A DNA stretch of 6,580 nt, from contig JAISRV010000118.1 of NCBI GenBank assembly GCA_031273445.1, forward strand, positions 1 to 6,580. Direction: 5' to 3'. Positions 1 through 6,222 of the stretch are shown here, in pieces; the first letter of the stretch is position 1, and each line of letters opens with the position of its first letter. The translations under genes and the position numbers were made by a program. The stretch comes from Candidatus Adiutrix sp. (GTDB taxonomy: Bacteria > Desulfobacterota > Desulfarculia > Adiutricales > Adiutricaceae). Under the pieces are notes generated by a model. That model had not been told where the DNA came from, did not search any database, and saw nothing but the letters and a program-made list of their open reading frames with translations.

Positions 1-95
1 TACAGGAGATCGGCGGCGCTCGGATTGTTTTCCCGGCCACCAAGGCGCAAGAGGATATTTACAAGGCGTTCGGGGTCACAGTCCCGCCAATGTAG
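1..95 (+). CDS. C-terminal end of an unidentified protein (partial, enters from left edge)
   Basis: Frame 3 is open from the window edge to a TAG at 93-95. It gives about 30 residues including GGARIVFPATKAQEDIYKAF, then GVTVPPM. The composition is protein-like: alternating hydrophobics and a helix-like KAQEDIYKAF segment. Of the other two frames, frame 1 is Arg-rich and improbable, and frame 2 runs to a TAG at 116. I do not recognise the family from this short tail, and no catalytic residue can be assigned. The stop lies just before the TATAAT at 97-102, so the following antitoxin-like gene may have its own promoter rather than sharing this gene's transcript. Confidence 0.5.
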   Translation, partial: QEIGGARIVFPATKAQEDIYKAFGVTVPPM

Positions 96-102
96 GTATA
101 AT
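75..102 (+). promoter_or_regulatory. Sigma70-like promoter candidate ahead of the antitoxin-like gene
   Basis: A perfect -10 box TATAAT lies at 97-102. GTCACA at 75-80, 16 bases upstream, matches four of six positions of the -35 consensus TTGACA. Transcription would begin near 109, only about a dozen bases before the natural start of the antitoxin-like frame at 122. The leader would therefore be very short. The -35 box lies inside the end of the preceding coding region. Confidence 0.4.
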
Positions 103-121
103 CATACAGGGAATTTAGGAT

Positions 122-313
122 ATTAGTGATAAAAACACGGTTCTGGAATCTCTAATTTCCGAGAGCGTGAATGAAAAGTTAAGCCGCCTGGCCGCTATTC
201 AGGAAGGGCTGGATGATGTCGCGGCCGGGCGTGCCGTCGATCACGTTGATCACGAAGAAGCGATGCGCGAAATCAGGGCTGAAATCGCGCGGGCGCGAGC
301 CGCTCAGCCATGA
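122..313 (+). CDS. Antitoxin-like protein of a type II TA module, with a non-standard or lost start
   Basis: Frame 2 is open from just after a TAG at 116-118 to a TGA at 311-313. The product contains LSRLAAIQEGLDDVAAGRAV followed by DHEEAMREIRAEI. This LAAIxEGLxDxxAGRxVxHEEaMxEI pattern is typical of the C-terminal, toxin-neutralising half of short antitoxins paired with RelE/ParE toxins. The part before it (LISESVNEKL) could be the second helix of a ribbon-helix-helix fold, but the preceding strand and helix are not evident. There is no ATG at the natural beginning. ATT at 122 would give (I)SDKN after an AGGGA at 108-112; the next standard start is GTG at 167, which would leave about 48 residues. 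The gene may be non-functional. The overlapping ATGA at 310-313 links it to a toxin start. Confidence 0.55.
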   Translation: MSDKNTVLESLISESVNEKLSRLAAIQEGLDDVAAGRAVDHVDHEEAMREIRAEIARARAAQP

Positions 314-369
314 CTGAACCGCGCCGTCTTAAATGGCCGCCAGAAATCTCATCTACTCTTTTACGGTGA
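310..369 (+). pseudogene. Truncated RelE/ParE-type toxin start
   Basis: The ATG at 310 overlaps the antitoxin-like stop as ATGA, the usual arrangement for translationally coupled antitoxin-toxin pairs. It reads MTEPRRLKWPPEI, then SSTLLR and a TGA at 367-369. The opening Arg-Leu-x-Trp-x-Pro-Glu resembles the first strand and helix start of RelE/ParE toxins, which commonly begin with a basic strand followed by WSPEA and run to roughly 90-100 residues. Only 19 codons exist here, and the last ones are antisense to the end of the convergent DUF2135 gene (stop at 353). The toxin has therefore lost its body, probably through a rearrangement with a breakpoint near 345-353. The identification rests on about 12 residues plus the context. 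Confidence 0.4.
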
Positions 370-1471
370 ATTCCGCGGCTAAGGTTTCAGTCCCGATTTT
401 TTTCAGCCGCAAGACGGTTCGCTCTTCTTTTTGCTCGGGCGTGCCGAATTTGCTGAAAACGCTTACGATCGCCGTTACTTCCCCGGCGATGGTCTGTCCG
501 GAGTCTCCAACGTAGTCGACTACCACCCGATAAACGCCCGGCCTGGCTTTTTTCAGCATGAATTCCTCCGGGCCATAGCCTTGGGAGTCGCCGCTCAGAC
601 GCCAGCCGATCTTGGCGCCGCGGCGACCATAATAGGAGGCTTCTTCGCCGTCAGGCGCGATAACCCTGAGATTCATATCGGCATTGTCCATATCCCAGGA
701 CAACACGACCCGGATGTCGGAAGCCAGGTTTTTAATCAGGCGCGAATCAATGGCCCCGGTTTTGACCTGCCCGCCGTGGGCGGCGATGAGCGCGTTCATC
801 TCCGTCAAGGCGGTGACGTTTATTTCTCCAAAGCGGCTTGACCATTGGCGGCGCGCGGTTTCGTATAAAAGGTCGACGGCTTCCTGGGGCCGGCCAAGAG
901 CGGCCTTGACCGCGGCGATATCCCGCAGGGACTGCGGCTCATACGGGGCCAGTTCGCGCGCCTGCTCCAGAACGGGCAGGGCCGCCGCCATCTCGCCGGC
1001 CTGCATGAGCCGGTAAGCCAGCATACGGAGAATCTGACGGTTCTCCAACCGCATTTCCGCCAAATTGGAAAGCACCCGCAGCCCGAGTTCTTTTAAGCCG
1101 CGTTCAAAAAACAGGTTCGCCGCCTCAAAGAAAAAGGAGCCGCTGTTCATATAATCGGGCCGTTCCTCAAGATAAACGGCATACAGCTCCTCGTCTTTAG
1201 CGGCCCGCATTCTGGCGAGGCCAGGCGCGTCCGCAACCCAGGGGTTGAGCCGCGGGCCGACATATCTGAATCCCGAGGCCCGGCTGCTTTCGCCGGCCTC
1301 GGAGCCTGACCTGCCGGCCTTAGCGCCCGATGCGTTTGCGTTGGAGAGTGGATGCGGCGGCATAGGCATACCCGAGCTTCCGCTCATATAGGGGGTTATC
1401 GGGCCCTGTTTCATAGTTACAGTCTGGTCATTGGCCGCCATAAAGCGCGGAGAAGATATGGTTCGGACCAC
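353..1471 (-). CDS. TPR-like and DUF2135 (YfaP-type) protein; probable C-terminal half of a split VIT/VWA/DUF2135 protein
   Basis: The frame gives 372 residues from a GTG at 1471. Residues 1-65 are a low-complexity linker rich in Ser, Gly, Pro and Met. Residues 85-235 are helical and TPR-like (ELYAVYLEERPDY, then LGLRVLSNLAEM and EPQSLRDIAAVKAALGRPQE). Residues 250-320 match DUF2135: IRVVLSWDMDNADMNLRV, DGEEASYYGR, GYGPEEFMLKKARPGVYRV. In relatives these regions normally follow VIT and VWA domains in one exported protein, thought to act outside the cytoplasm; no reaction is known. This frame has no signal peptide, so on its own it would stay in the cytoplasm. A TAA directly precedes the GTG, and AAAAGG lies 4-5 bases before it, so reinitiation is possible; ATG at codon 11 is an alternative start. 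It overlaps the VIT/VWA gene by 55 bases in another frame. Confidence 0.85.
   Translation of the reverse strand: MVRTISSPRFMAANDQTVTMKQGPITPYMSGSSGMPMPPHPLSNANASGAKAGRSGSEAGESSRASGFRYVGPRLNPWVADAPGLARMRAAKDEELYAVYLEERPDYMNSGSFFFEAANLFFERGLKELGLRVLSNLAEMRLENRQILRMLAYRLMQAGEMAAALPVLEQARELAPYEPQSLRDIAAVKAALGRPQEAVDLLYETARRQWSSRFGEINVTALTEMNALIAAHGGQVKTGAIDSRLIKNLASDIRVVLSWDMDNADMNLRVIAPDGEEASYYGRRGAKIGWRLSGDSQGYGPEEFMLKKARPGVYRVVVDYVGDSGQTIAGEVTAIVSVFSKFGTPEQKEERTVLRLKKIGTETLAAEFTVKE
1417..1471 (-). other. Overlap zone where the VIT/VWA and DUF2135 frames would have to be joined
   Basis: The upstream frame runs through KVKWSEPYLLRALW to a TAA at 1417-1419. The downstream frame is closed by a TAA at 1472-1474 and open from 1471. 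Any single shift that restores one polypeptide must fall in these 55 bases and move the reading frame by -1 (or +2). I see no X-XXY-YYZ slippery heptamer in the correct phase, so programmed -1 frameshifting of the classic type is not supported. Confidence 0.6.
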
Positions 1472-3351
1472 TTAACCTTTTCCCGCCACATGTCCAAAAG
1501 TTTTTCCTGCCGCATGGCCAAGAGCCGTTCATCGCCCAGACTCCGCTCGCCCCCGGAAGCCGCCTTTTTCAGGCGCAGGGCCTCCACTTGAGCTTGGAGC
1601 GAAGCCGGCGGCGTCACCTCATACCTGGCATAATCCTCAGCCGTCTCCAAAACTATGAGCGAAGTCTCCCGACTGACGACGCCCAATTCCTGGCCCAGCC
1701 GGGCGATGGCCTTTTTGTTGGCGCGATAATCAGCCTCCAGGCCGGCGATGGCATATCGCCCCCAAAGCCGGGCCGGCAAGGGGGCCTCCTCGCCCGTGAA
1801 TTCCGGGGACTCGTCCCAAGCGGGCAAGGCCATGGCCAGCTTTTTGGAAGTTCCGTCTGGATAATCCGCTTGAACCGTAATTTCCTTGACCCCGTCGACC
1901 CCGCCGCCGCGTTTGGCCCAACCCGCCAAACGAATCAGGCCGTTCCGCCCGTCCGCCGCGCTCAGATAAGCGGATTCCGGCGCCAGCACGGCCTCGGCGG
2001 CCCCGTCCATCGCCGCATTTATAATGCCGACCCTGGCGCTGGCCCGCAGCAGCCTGGCTTCAGCCGTCGGTAAAGATTCATGGGCCAGGTCGATAACCTG
2101 GCCGCGAACGGCCATAGCCCTTAAAGCGGCATAATCAGCCGTGGCCGCGGAGTTGACCGCGAACAGCCGCTGTCCGGCCGCCATTTCAGGAAAACCCGCC
2201 TTTCCCGGAGCGCCGCGGTAATTGGAAAGGCCGTCGGAGAACAGCAAATATTCCCGGCAGTCGGCGGCGGGCCTCCAGTCGGTCAGGTTGGTCGCCCCAT
2301 CGTAAGCCAAACCTTCAATAGCCGCTCTAAGCCCCTGCCAGTCGCCGTTTTCAATCTTAAAAGTTTGAAGGGGTTCGGCCTTGTCCCGCAGCACCGCAAG
2401 CCGCGCCCGGCCGGAGCTGAATGCCTTGAAATAACTGTCCAGCAAGGCGAATTCGTCGGCCTGGTTACGCTCCATGCCGGAACCGGAAGCATCCCAGAGG
2501 ACAGTAACCAGATCCGGCAGAACCCTGGCTTTATCCGGCGCGGGCATATAGGCCGCCGCGCTGAAATACAGCTTATCCCGCCACCGGGCCGCCGTAACGG
2601 AAGCGGACAGAGAATCCGGGGCCGGCAGAGTTATGTCCAGCCAACCTTCCGGGGTAATATTTCGGCGCTCGACCCGGCCCCGGTAAACCGTTCCGGCCCG
2701 CTCCAGGCGCAAACCGAGATTGCCGGCCTCGGCCTTGACCTGCCCCGGCGGAGAAACAATCTCCGCTTCAATGGAAATTGAATCGAGGTCATCGGCAAAA
2801 TTCAATGGTAGCCGGTAATGCAGCGCGCCGTTTTCAGCCTTAAGCGGCTGCATGATGCGAACCGCCGCCCGGCGCTTGCCGCCCGCCGGCAGCGGGTAGA
2901 CCCGCAGCCTGTAGGCATTGCCCCTGGTCGCTTCCAAAAGCGCGGGGTCAACTTTTCGCCGGGCTATTTCGTCGAACATTTCCTGCCCCCGGGCCTTGGC
3001 CGCCGGCACGCCCCGGCGAAGTTCGCCGTTGATGTCCAAGGCCAGGCCGCTTATTTCCTGACCCGGGCTTAAGTGAAGTTCCAGCTCTCCTTCAAGAATG
3101 CGTTGGTTGGGATTATAAAATTCCATATCCAGCGAGCTCTCGGCGAAGCCGCTCTTAATCTCGACGCGGACAGCCAGAGACAGGAGGCGGACAGGGTTTT
3201 CGGCGCCGGCGACATGCAGCCGGGGCGCGCCCGGCGCCGGCGCCGCCGGCTTGCCGCTCTGGGCCGCGGCCGGCCCCCCGGCGATGAAAATCATTGAGAC
3301 CAACATAATGGCCAGAAAAAATACGGGCCCGAAACGGGAAAAGACGCTCAT
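1417..3351 (-). CDS. Exported VIT domain + von Willebrand factor A domain protein
   Basis: The frame gives 644 residues from the ATG at 3351, which is preceded by purine-rich GAGAGA five bases upstream. The open frame extends to a GTG at 3417, but the 3351 start places a signal peptide at the N-terminus: MSVFSRFG, a hydrophobic core FFLAIMLVSMIFIAGG, and a likely cleavage after PAAA. Residues 45-170 form a VIT domain (FYNPNQRILEGELELHLSPG, then KVDPALLEATRGNAYRLRVY and PLPAGGKRR). The VWA domain starts near residue 280. Its metal-ion-dependent adhesion site looks intact: DASGS at 287-291, Thr354 in GATN and Asp373 in FSDG. The VSRETSLIVLE segment typical of such proteins follows near residue 559. 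The C-terminus DMWREKVKW is where relatives continue into a linker, TPR and DUF2135. Function is unknown; a metal-dependent adhesive or scaffolding role in the envelope is inferred. It starts 50 bases after the zinc-ribbon gene stop. Confidence 0.88.
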   Translation of the reverse strand: MSVFSRFGPVFFLAIMLVSMIFIAGGPAAAQSGKPAAPAPGAPRLHVAGAENPVRLLSLAVRVEIKSGFAESSLDMEFYNPNQRILEGELELHLSPGQEISGLALDINGELRRGVPAAKARGQEMFDEIARRKVDPALLEATRGNAYRLRVYPLPAGGKRRAAVRIMQPLKAENGALHYRLPLNFADDLDSISIEAEIVSPPGQVKAEAGNLGLRLERAGTVYRGRVERRNITPEGWLDITLPAPDSLSASVTAARWRDKLYFSAAAYMPAPDKARVLPDLVTVLWDASGSGMERNQADEFALLDSYFKAFSSGRARLAVLRDKAEPLQTFKIENGDWQGLRAAIEGLAYDGATNLTDWRPAADCREYLLFSDGLSNYRGAPGKAGFPEMAAGQRLFAVNSAATADYAALRAMAVRGQVIDLAHESLPTAEARLLRASARVGIINAAMDGAAEAVLAPESAYLSAADGRNGLIRLAGWAKRGGGVDGVKEITVQADYPDGTSKKLAMALPAWDESPEFTGEEAPLPARLWGRYAIAGLEADYRANKKAIARLGQELGVVSRETSLIVLETAEDYARYEVTPPASLQAQVEALRLKKAASGGERSLGDERLLAMRQEKLLDMWREKVKWSEPYLLRALWRPMTRL

Positions 3352-3401
3352 TATGTCTCTCTTTGAATATGCCGGCGCTCCAAGAATAAGGCCATGATCA
3401 G

Positions 3402-4565
3402 TCACCTTAAATTCCACGGTTTCTCGATAACTCGTCGGCCAGTCAACAAGGGCAGGATATCCCGTTTAAAAAAATAAAAAACATTTCCAAAAAATTCGCC
3501 CAACATGTAAATAGCCAGCGCCATAAGACTTAGAACCGGGAAACTGACTATAAATTGCCCTTTGAAAAACACCAGCCAAAGTCCCATCAATCCGTCGGAC
3601 AGCAAATAGATGACTAAAAAAATAAACCCTAATATTATGGCGATACAATATCTAACAAACCAAAAGCGGGAATAACACACAAATAGCTCCGAATTGAAAC
3701 ACCTATATACGCCATATAAAATACTGCCGTAAAAGGCTTGGGACAGCATCATAAGAGTCATATCCGGGAAAATGCTGACCTCAGATAAGCGTTTCATAAA
3801 TGGAAAAATATTTTCTAAACTAACTAAGGCCACTATGGTCTGATTTGAATAAAACAACGCGGGGATTACCCAGACAAAAATTGTTAAGGCTAACATGACC
3901 AGATTAAACCGAAGGCCGACTTTTGAAATAAACCGAGGAAGATCTAATTGATATTCTTCTTGATAATTTATAAAATATTTCCGTATATTATCTTTAGCCT
4001 CATTAATCGTCCGAAGCATATCTTGGAGACTTTCAAAGTCTTTTTCTAAAATCGGCCGTAAATCTAAGGGTACAGCCCCCATATTATTATGCAAAAAGTT
4101 TATATATTCTTCTAGTCTTTCTCTTTGGGCGGTTATTATGACGGGCGGCAAGAAATATGGACTAGCTGACTTTATCAATCTATAACAGAATTTGCCCCAT
4201 TTTAGATCCAGATAAAAAAATCTTTTCAGGATTACAGTACGATCAAACGCGTTAAAAAATTTTTGAATTCGATAGTGCCCAAGATATATTGTTTTTTGTA
4301 TATCATCAATCAGAGCGGCGATATTTTGATGCATCGCTTCATAGTCGTATTGGCCGCTTACGACTTCAGGCGATTTAGTTTTCAAGCTTGTTTCCTGATT
4401 AGAAACCTCATTGAATCCAGAAGGTTCAGGCGATTTTTCATATATTATCCGGCGCCCACAATTAAGGCAGCGGCCATAGAAACTACCGTCAGCATTCAGC
4501 CGGGCGGATGTTATCTGATTCTTCTTTGAACATTTTCGGCAAACTATATTTACGAGGTCACCCAT
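3402..4565 (-). CDS. Zinc-ribbon, multi-pass membrane protein of unknown function
   Basis: The frame gives 387 residues from the ATG at 4565; an in-frame TAA two codons upstream rules out a longer form. The N-terminus is a zinc ribbon with Cys9-x-x-Cys12 and Cys33-x-x-Cys36 (CRKC and CLNC), resembling the small MJ0042-type ribbons found at the front of bacterial membrane proteins. A polar linker (about 45-75) and a helical region rich in charged residues (about 75-205, LEKDFESLQDMLRTINEAKD) follow. Four hydrophobic segments lie near 218-240, 268-288, 303-322 and 326-354, ending in a short basic tail. No enzymatic motif is visible. The gene is markedly AT-rich (16/60 GC at 3961-4020) compared with both neighbours, suggesting recent acquisition. 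There is no Shine-Dalgarno near the ATG; AAAGG lies about 19 bases away. Expression may depend on coupling to the short frame ending at 4550. It is co-directional with the VIT/VWA gene. Confidence 0.85.
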   Translation of the reverse strand: MGDLVNIVCRKCSKKNQITSARLNADGSFYGRCLNCGRRIIYEKSPEPSGFNEVSNQETSLKTKSPEVVSGQYDYEAMHQNIAALIDDIQKTIYLGHYRIQKFFNAFDRTVILKRFFYLDLKWGKFCYRLIKSASPYFLPPVIITAQRERLEEYINFLHNNMGAVPLDLRPILEKDFESLQDMLRTINEAKDNIRKYFINYQEEYQLDLPRFISKVGLRFNLVMLALTIFVWVIPALFYSNQTIVALVSLENIFPFMKRLSEVSIFPDMTLMMLSQAFYGSILYGVYRCFNSELFVCYSRFWFVRYCIAIILGFIFLVIYLLSDGLMGLWLVFFKGQFIVSFPVLSLMALAIYMLGEFFGNVFYFFKRDILPLLTGRRVIEKPWNLR

Positions 4566-4708
4566 AAATTAAAGTTAAGCTGCCTTTCTGTATTCCGATC
4601 AGCGGCGTCTTTACGAAGCCGCTGAATCGTATCCATTACGGGAGCCTCATGGTTTTTTTTCAGGGCGCCGGCTTCTATGATTTCGCGCGTGGCCGAATTA
4701 CGGTTCAT
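4550..4708 (-). CDS. Possible 52-residue small protein overlapping the zinc-ribbon gene start
   Basis: An ATG at 4708 opens a frame reading MNRNSATREIIEAGALKKNH, then a Gln/Arg-rich helix (DTIQRLRKDAADRNTERQ), ending at a TAA at 4550-4552. It overlaps the next gene's ATG (4565) by 16 bases. The composition is that of a charged, soluble, helical peptide rather than random sequence. The frame fills the gap, is GC-rich like the aminotransferase side, and could couple translation to the zinc-ribbon gene, which lacks its own ribosome binding site. Against it: no Shine-Dalgarno before 4708 and no recognised family. It may be a remnant of a larger gene. Confidence 0.3.
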   Translation of the reverse strand: MNRNSATREIIEAGALKKNHEAPVMDTIQRLRKDAADRNTERQLNFNLWVTS

Positions 4709-4751
4709 CCAGAAGAGTCGTCTTTTGACTCAATTCCAACGCCAACCGCTC

Positions 4752-4776
4752 AAAAGACCGGCTGTAGGAGCGCCGG
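4752..4776 (-). terminator. Weak intrinsic terminator candidate after the aminotransferase gene
   Basis: Read on the minus strand, CCGGC and GCCGG (4776-4772 and 4762-4758) can pair across a nine-base loop, and TCTTTT follows. The stem is only five pairs and the T run is short and interrupted, so it would at best be a partial stop between the aminotransferase and the genes downstream. Confidence 0.25.
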
Positions 4777-4798
4777 GGCTTAGTATAGACCGGAGACT

Positions 4799-6001
4799 TT
4801 AAGCGGCTTTTACGGCCCGCTCGAAGGTTCTGGCGAAACCGGGCAGCGAGTTTTTCACGGCGGCTTCGGAGGTGCAATAACAGATGCGGAAATAGCCCGG
4901 CATGGAAAAGCCGGCCCCGGGCACGGTGAGAATATTTTCCTCTTTCAGGAGGTTGACGAAGGCCTTGTCGTCGGCGATGGGGCTTTTGGGGAAAAGGTAG
5001 AAAGCCCCGCTGGGCACGGTCAGTTCGAAGCCGATCTTCTGGAGACCTTCCACGAAAAGGTCGCGGCGGCGGCGATAGAGGTCTATGTCTACGTGAACCC
5101 CCTGCAGTTCGGCCAAAACCAGCTGCATCAGAGACGGGGCGTTGACGAAACCCAAAATGCGGTTGGCCAGACACAGGCCCTCGAAGAAAAGCCTGGCCTC
5201 GGGCATATCTGGATTCACGGCCGCGTAGCCGAGGCGCTCGCCCGGCAGCGACATGTCTTTGGAATAGGAGTAGGCGACCACTGAATAAGGGTAGGCCGGA
5301 AAGACGGAAGCCGCCTCGCGGCCGTCATAGACCAGTTTGCGATAGGGTTCGTCGGAAATGAGCACGATGGGCCGTTCCAGCTCCCGGCTGGCTTCGGTCA
5401 AAAGCCGGCCCAAAGCGGCCAATTCGTCCGCGGAATAGATGACCCCGGTGGGGTTATGGGGCGAATTGATCAGAACGGCCCTGGTTTTGGAAGTGATTTT
5501 AGCTTTAATGGCCTCGACGCTCAGGCTGAAGTTTTCGCCCGGCTCGGCCGCCGTCACCTGGCCGCCGTGGTTGGCGGCATAAAACCCGTATTCGACGAAG
5601 TAGGGGCGCGGGGTAATAACCTCGTCGCCCGGGTCCAGAATGGTCTTCAGGATGACGTTCAGGGCGCCGGCGGCCCCGACGGTCATGACCACATGATCGG
5701 CGGAGAATTCGTTCCTCAGGGCGCCGCCCTGGTCGCGGGTCAGATAGGCGGCCACTTTTTCGCGCACGCCGGGCCAGCCGGCATTGCTCATATAGCCGTG
5801 CGAGCCGGGACGGTCTTCCGCGACTATACGGGCCAGGGTTTCCTTAAAGGCGGGCGGCGGCGGCACATCGGGGCTGCCGAGGGAAAAATCGAAAACTTTG
5901 TCGGCGCCGAACCTGGCCTTCAGCACGGCGCCCTCTTCGAACATTTTGCGGACCATGGAAGCGCCGGCATTGGCGTTTTCCATTTTTTTGCTTAGAATCA
6001 T
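4799..6001 (-). CDS. Class I/II pyridoxal-phosphate aminotransferase (AspC-like)
   Basis: The frame gives 400 residues, the usual length for fold-type I aminotransferases. These move an amino group between an amino acid and a 2-oxoacid in the cytoplasm. Signature residues are in place: FDFSLGSPDVPPP near the N-terminus, HGYMSNAGWPGVR at 68-80, the cofactor-phosphate loop GAAGALN at 109-115, Asn183 in SPHNPTG, Asp217 in ISDEPY, the Schiff-base lysine Lys248 in SYSKDMSLPGERLGY, and Arg372 in YFRICY, which should bind the substrate carboxylate. The overall pattern, including the conserved LANRILGFVNAPSLMQ stretch at 278-293, matches the aspartate/aromatic-type subgroup common in clostridia and Desulfobacterota. 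Exact substrate cannot be read from sequence. The start ATG at 6001 has a strong AAGGAAG six bases upstream. It is transcribed divergently from the ManA-like gene. Confidence 0.93.
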   Translation of the reverse strand: MILSKKMENANAGASMVRKMFEEGAVLKARFGADKVFDFSLGSPDVPPPPAFKETLARIVAEDRPGSHGYMSNAGWPGVREKVAAYLTRDQGGALRNEFSADHVVMTVGAAGALNVILKTILDPGDEVITPRPYFVEYGFYAANHGGQVTAAEPGENFSLSVEAIKAKITSKTRAVLINSPHNPTGVIYSADELAALGRLLTEASRELERPIVLISDEPYRKLVYDGREAASVFPAYPYSVVAYSYSKDMSLPGERLGYAAVNPDMPEARLFFEGLCLANRILGFVNAPSLMQLVLAELQGVHVDIDLYRRRRDLFVEGLQKIGFELTVPSGAFYLFPKSPIADDKAFVNLLKEENILTVPGAGFSMPGYFRICYCTSEAAVKNSLPGFARTFERAVKAA

Positions 6002-6035
6002 GTCGCACTTCCTTGGCGGGCACTGGGGAAATCGG

Positions 6036-6067
6036 CGGCGGCGACCCGCTTGATCGCGGGCCGCCGC
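6036..6067 (-). promoter_or_regulatory. Strong GC hairpin in the aminotransferase leader
   Basis: GCGGCGG and CCCGC on the left arm pair with GCGGG and CCGCCGC on the right, with a three-base bulge (CGA) and a six-base loop (TTGATC). In the minus-strand transcript the hairpin sits about 35 bases before the start codon and leaves the AAGGAAG ribosome binding site free. No T tract follows, so a stability, pausing or RNA-protein binding role is more likely than termination. Confidence 0.4.
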
Positions 6068-6070
6068 TCC

Positions 6071-6087
6071 GTAAATTTAAGATTTAC
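6071..6087. promoter_or_regulatory. Palindromic operator candidate GTAAAT-N5-ATTTAC
   Basis: A perfect inverted repeat with six-base arms and a five-base centre (TTAAG). It lies just downstream of the putative aminotransferase transcription start near 6091, where a bound repressor would block early transcription. No regulator gene is visible in the window. Confidence 0.35.
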
Positions 6088-6097
6088 AGAGGGCTAT

Positions 6098-6125
6098 AAT
6101 ATAATGCGGAAGCCATTAGTGTATA
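6098..6125 (-). promoter_or_regulatory. Sigma70-like promoter candidate for the aminotransferase gene
   Basis: On the minus strand TATACA (6125-6120, four of six matches to TTGACA) is followed after 16 bases by TATATT (6103-6098, five of six matches to TATAAT). This predicts a start near 6091 and a leader of about 90 bases that includes the palindrome and the GC hairpin. The surrounding sequence is AT-rich, so other hexamer pairings are possible. Confidence 0.35.
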
Positions 6126-6148
6126 GAAGATAATACTTTCCCTCTCAT

Positions 6149-6177
6149 TTTTCAATCAAAATATGCTACAATTATAC
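6149..6177 (+). promoter_or_regulatory. Weak promoter region for the divergent ManA-like gene
   Basis: The stretch contains TACAAT at 6167-6172, a good -10 match, and TTATAC at 6172-6177. TTTTCA at 6149-6154 has 17-base spacing only to the latter. None of the pairings is fully convincing, but an AT-rich tract about 50-70 bases before the ATG at 6223 is the expected place for this promoter. Confidence 0.25.
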
Positions 6178-6222
6178 GCTGACAAGTTTTGCGGGGAAAA
6201 ACCGTCAAGGGCAAGGGCCGCC

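Noticed and set aside
126..155. GTG-initiated nine-residue peptide with AGGA five bases upstream
   Set aside because: Spacing is good, but the frame ends at once with TAA and has no further support; the frame starting at 122 carries the antitoxin-like sequence.
431..841. Plus-strand open frame opposite the DUF2135 gene
   Set aside because: It is antisense to a well-supported domain match and its product has no recognisable motif; high GC creates such long antisense frames.
1588..2781. Plus-strand open frames opposite the VIT/VWA gene (1588-2073 and 2365-2781)
   Set aside because: Both are shadows of the VIT/VWA coding frame, with Arg/Gly/Pro-rich products lacking domain signals or convincing ribosome binding sites.
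4698..5174. Minus-strand 158-codon frame overlapping the aminotransferase 3' end
   Set aside because: Most of it is an Arg/Pro-rich shadow of the aminotransferase in another frame; only the part beyond 4799 was kept as an observation.
5456..5995. Long plus-strand open frame opposite the aminotransferase N-terminal half
   Set aside because: It is antisense to residues with clear catalytic conservation, and its Gly/His-rich product matches nothing known.
6083..6100. Plus-strand promoter from TTTACA and perfect TATAAT
   Set aside because: The two boxes are only six bases apart, far from the 16-18 needed, and TTTACA is explained as part of the palindrome.
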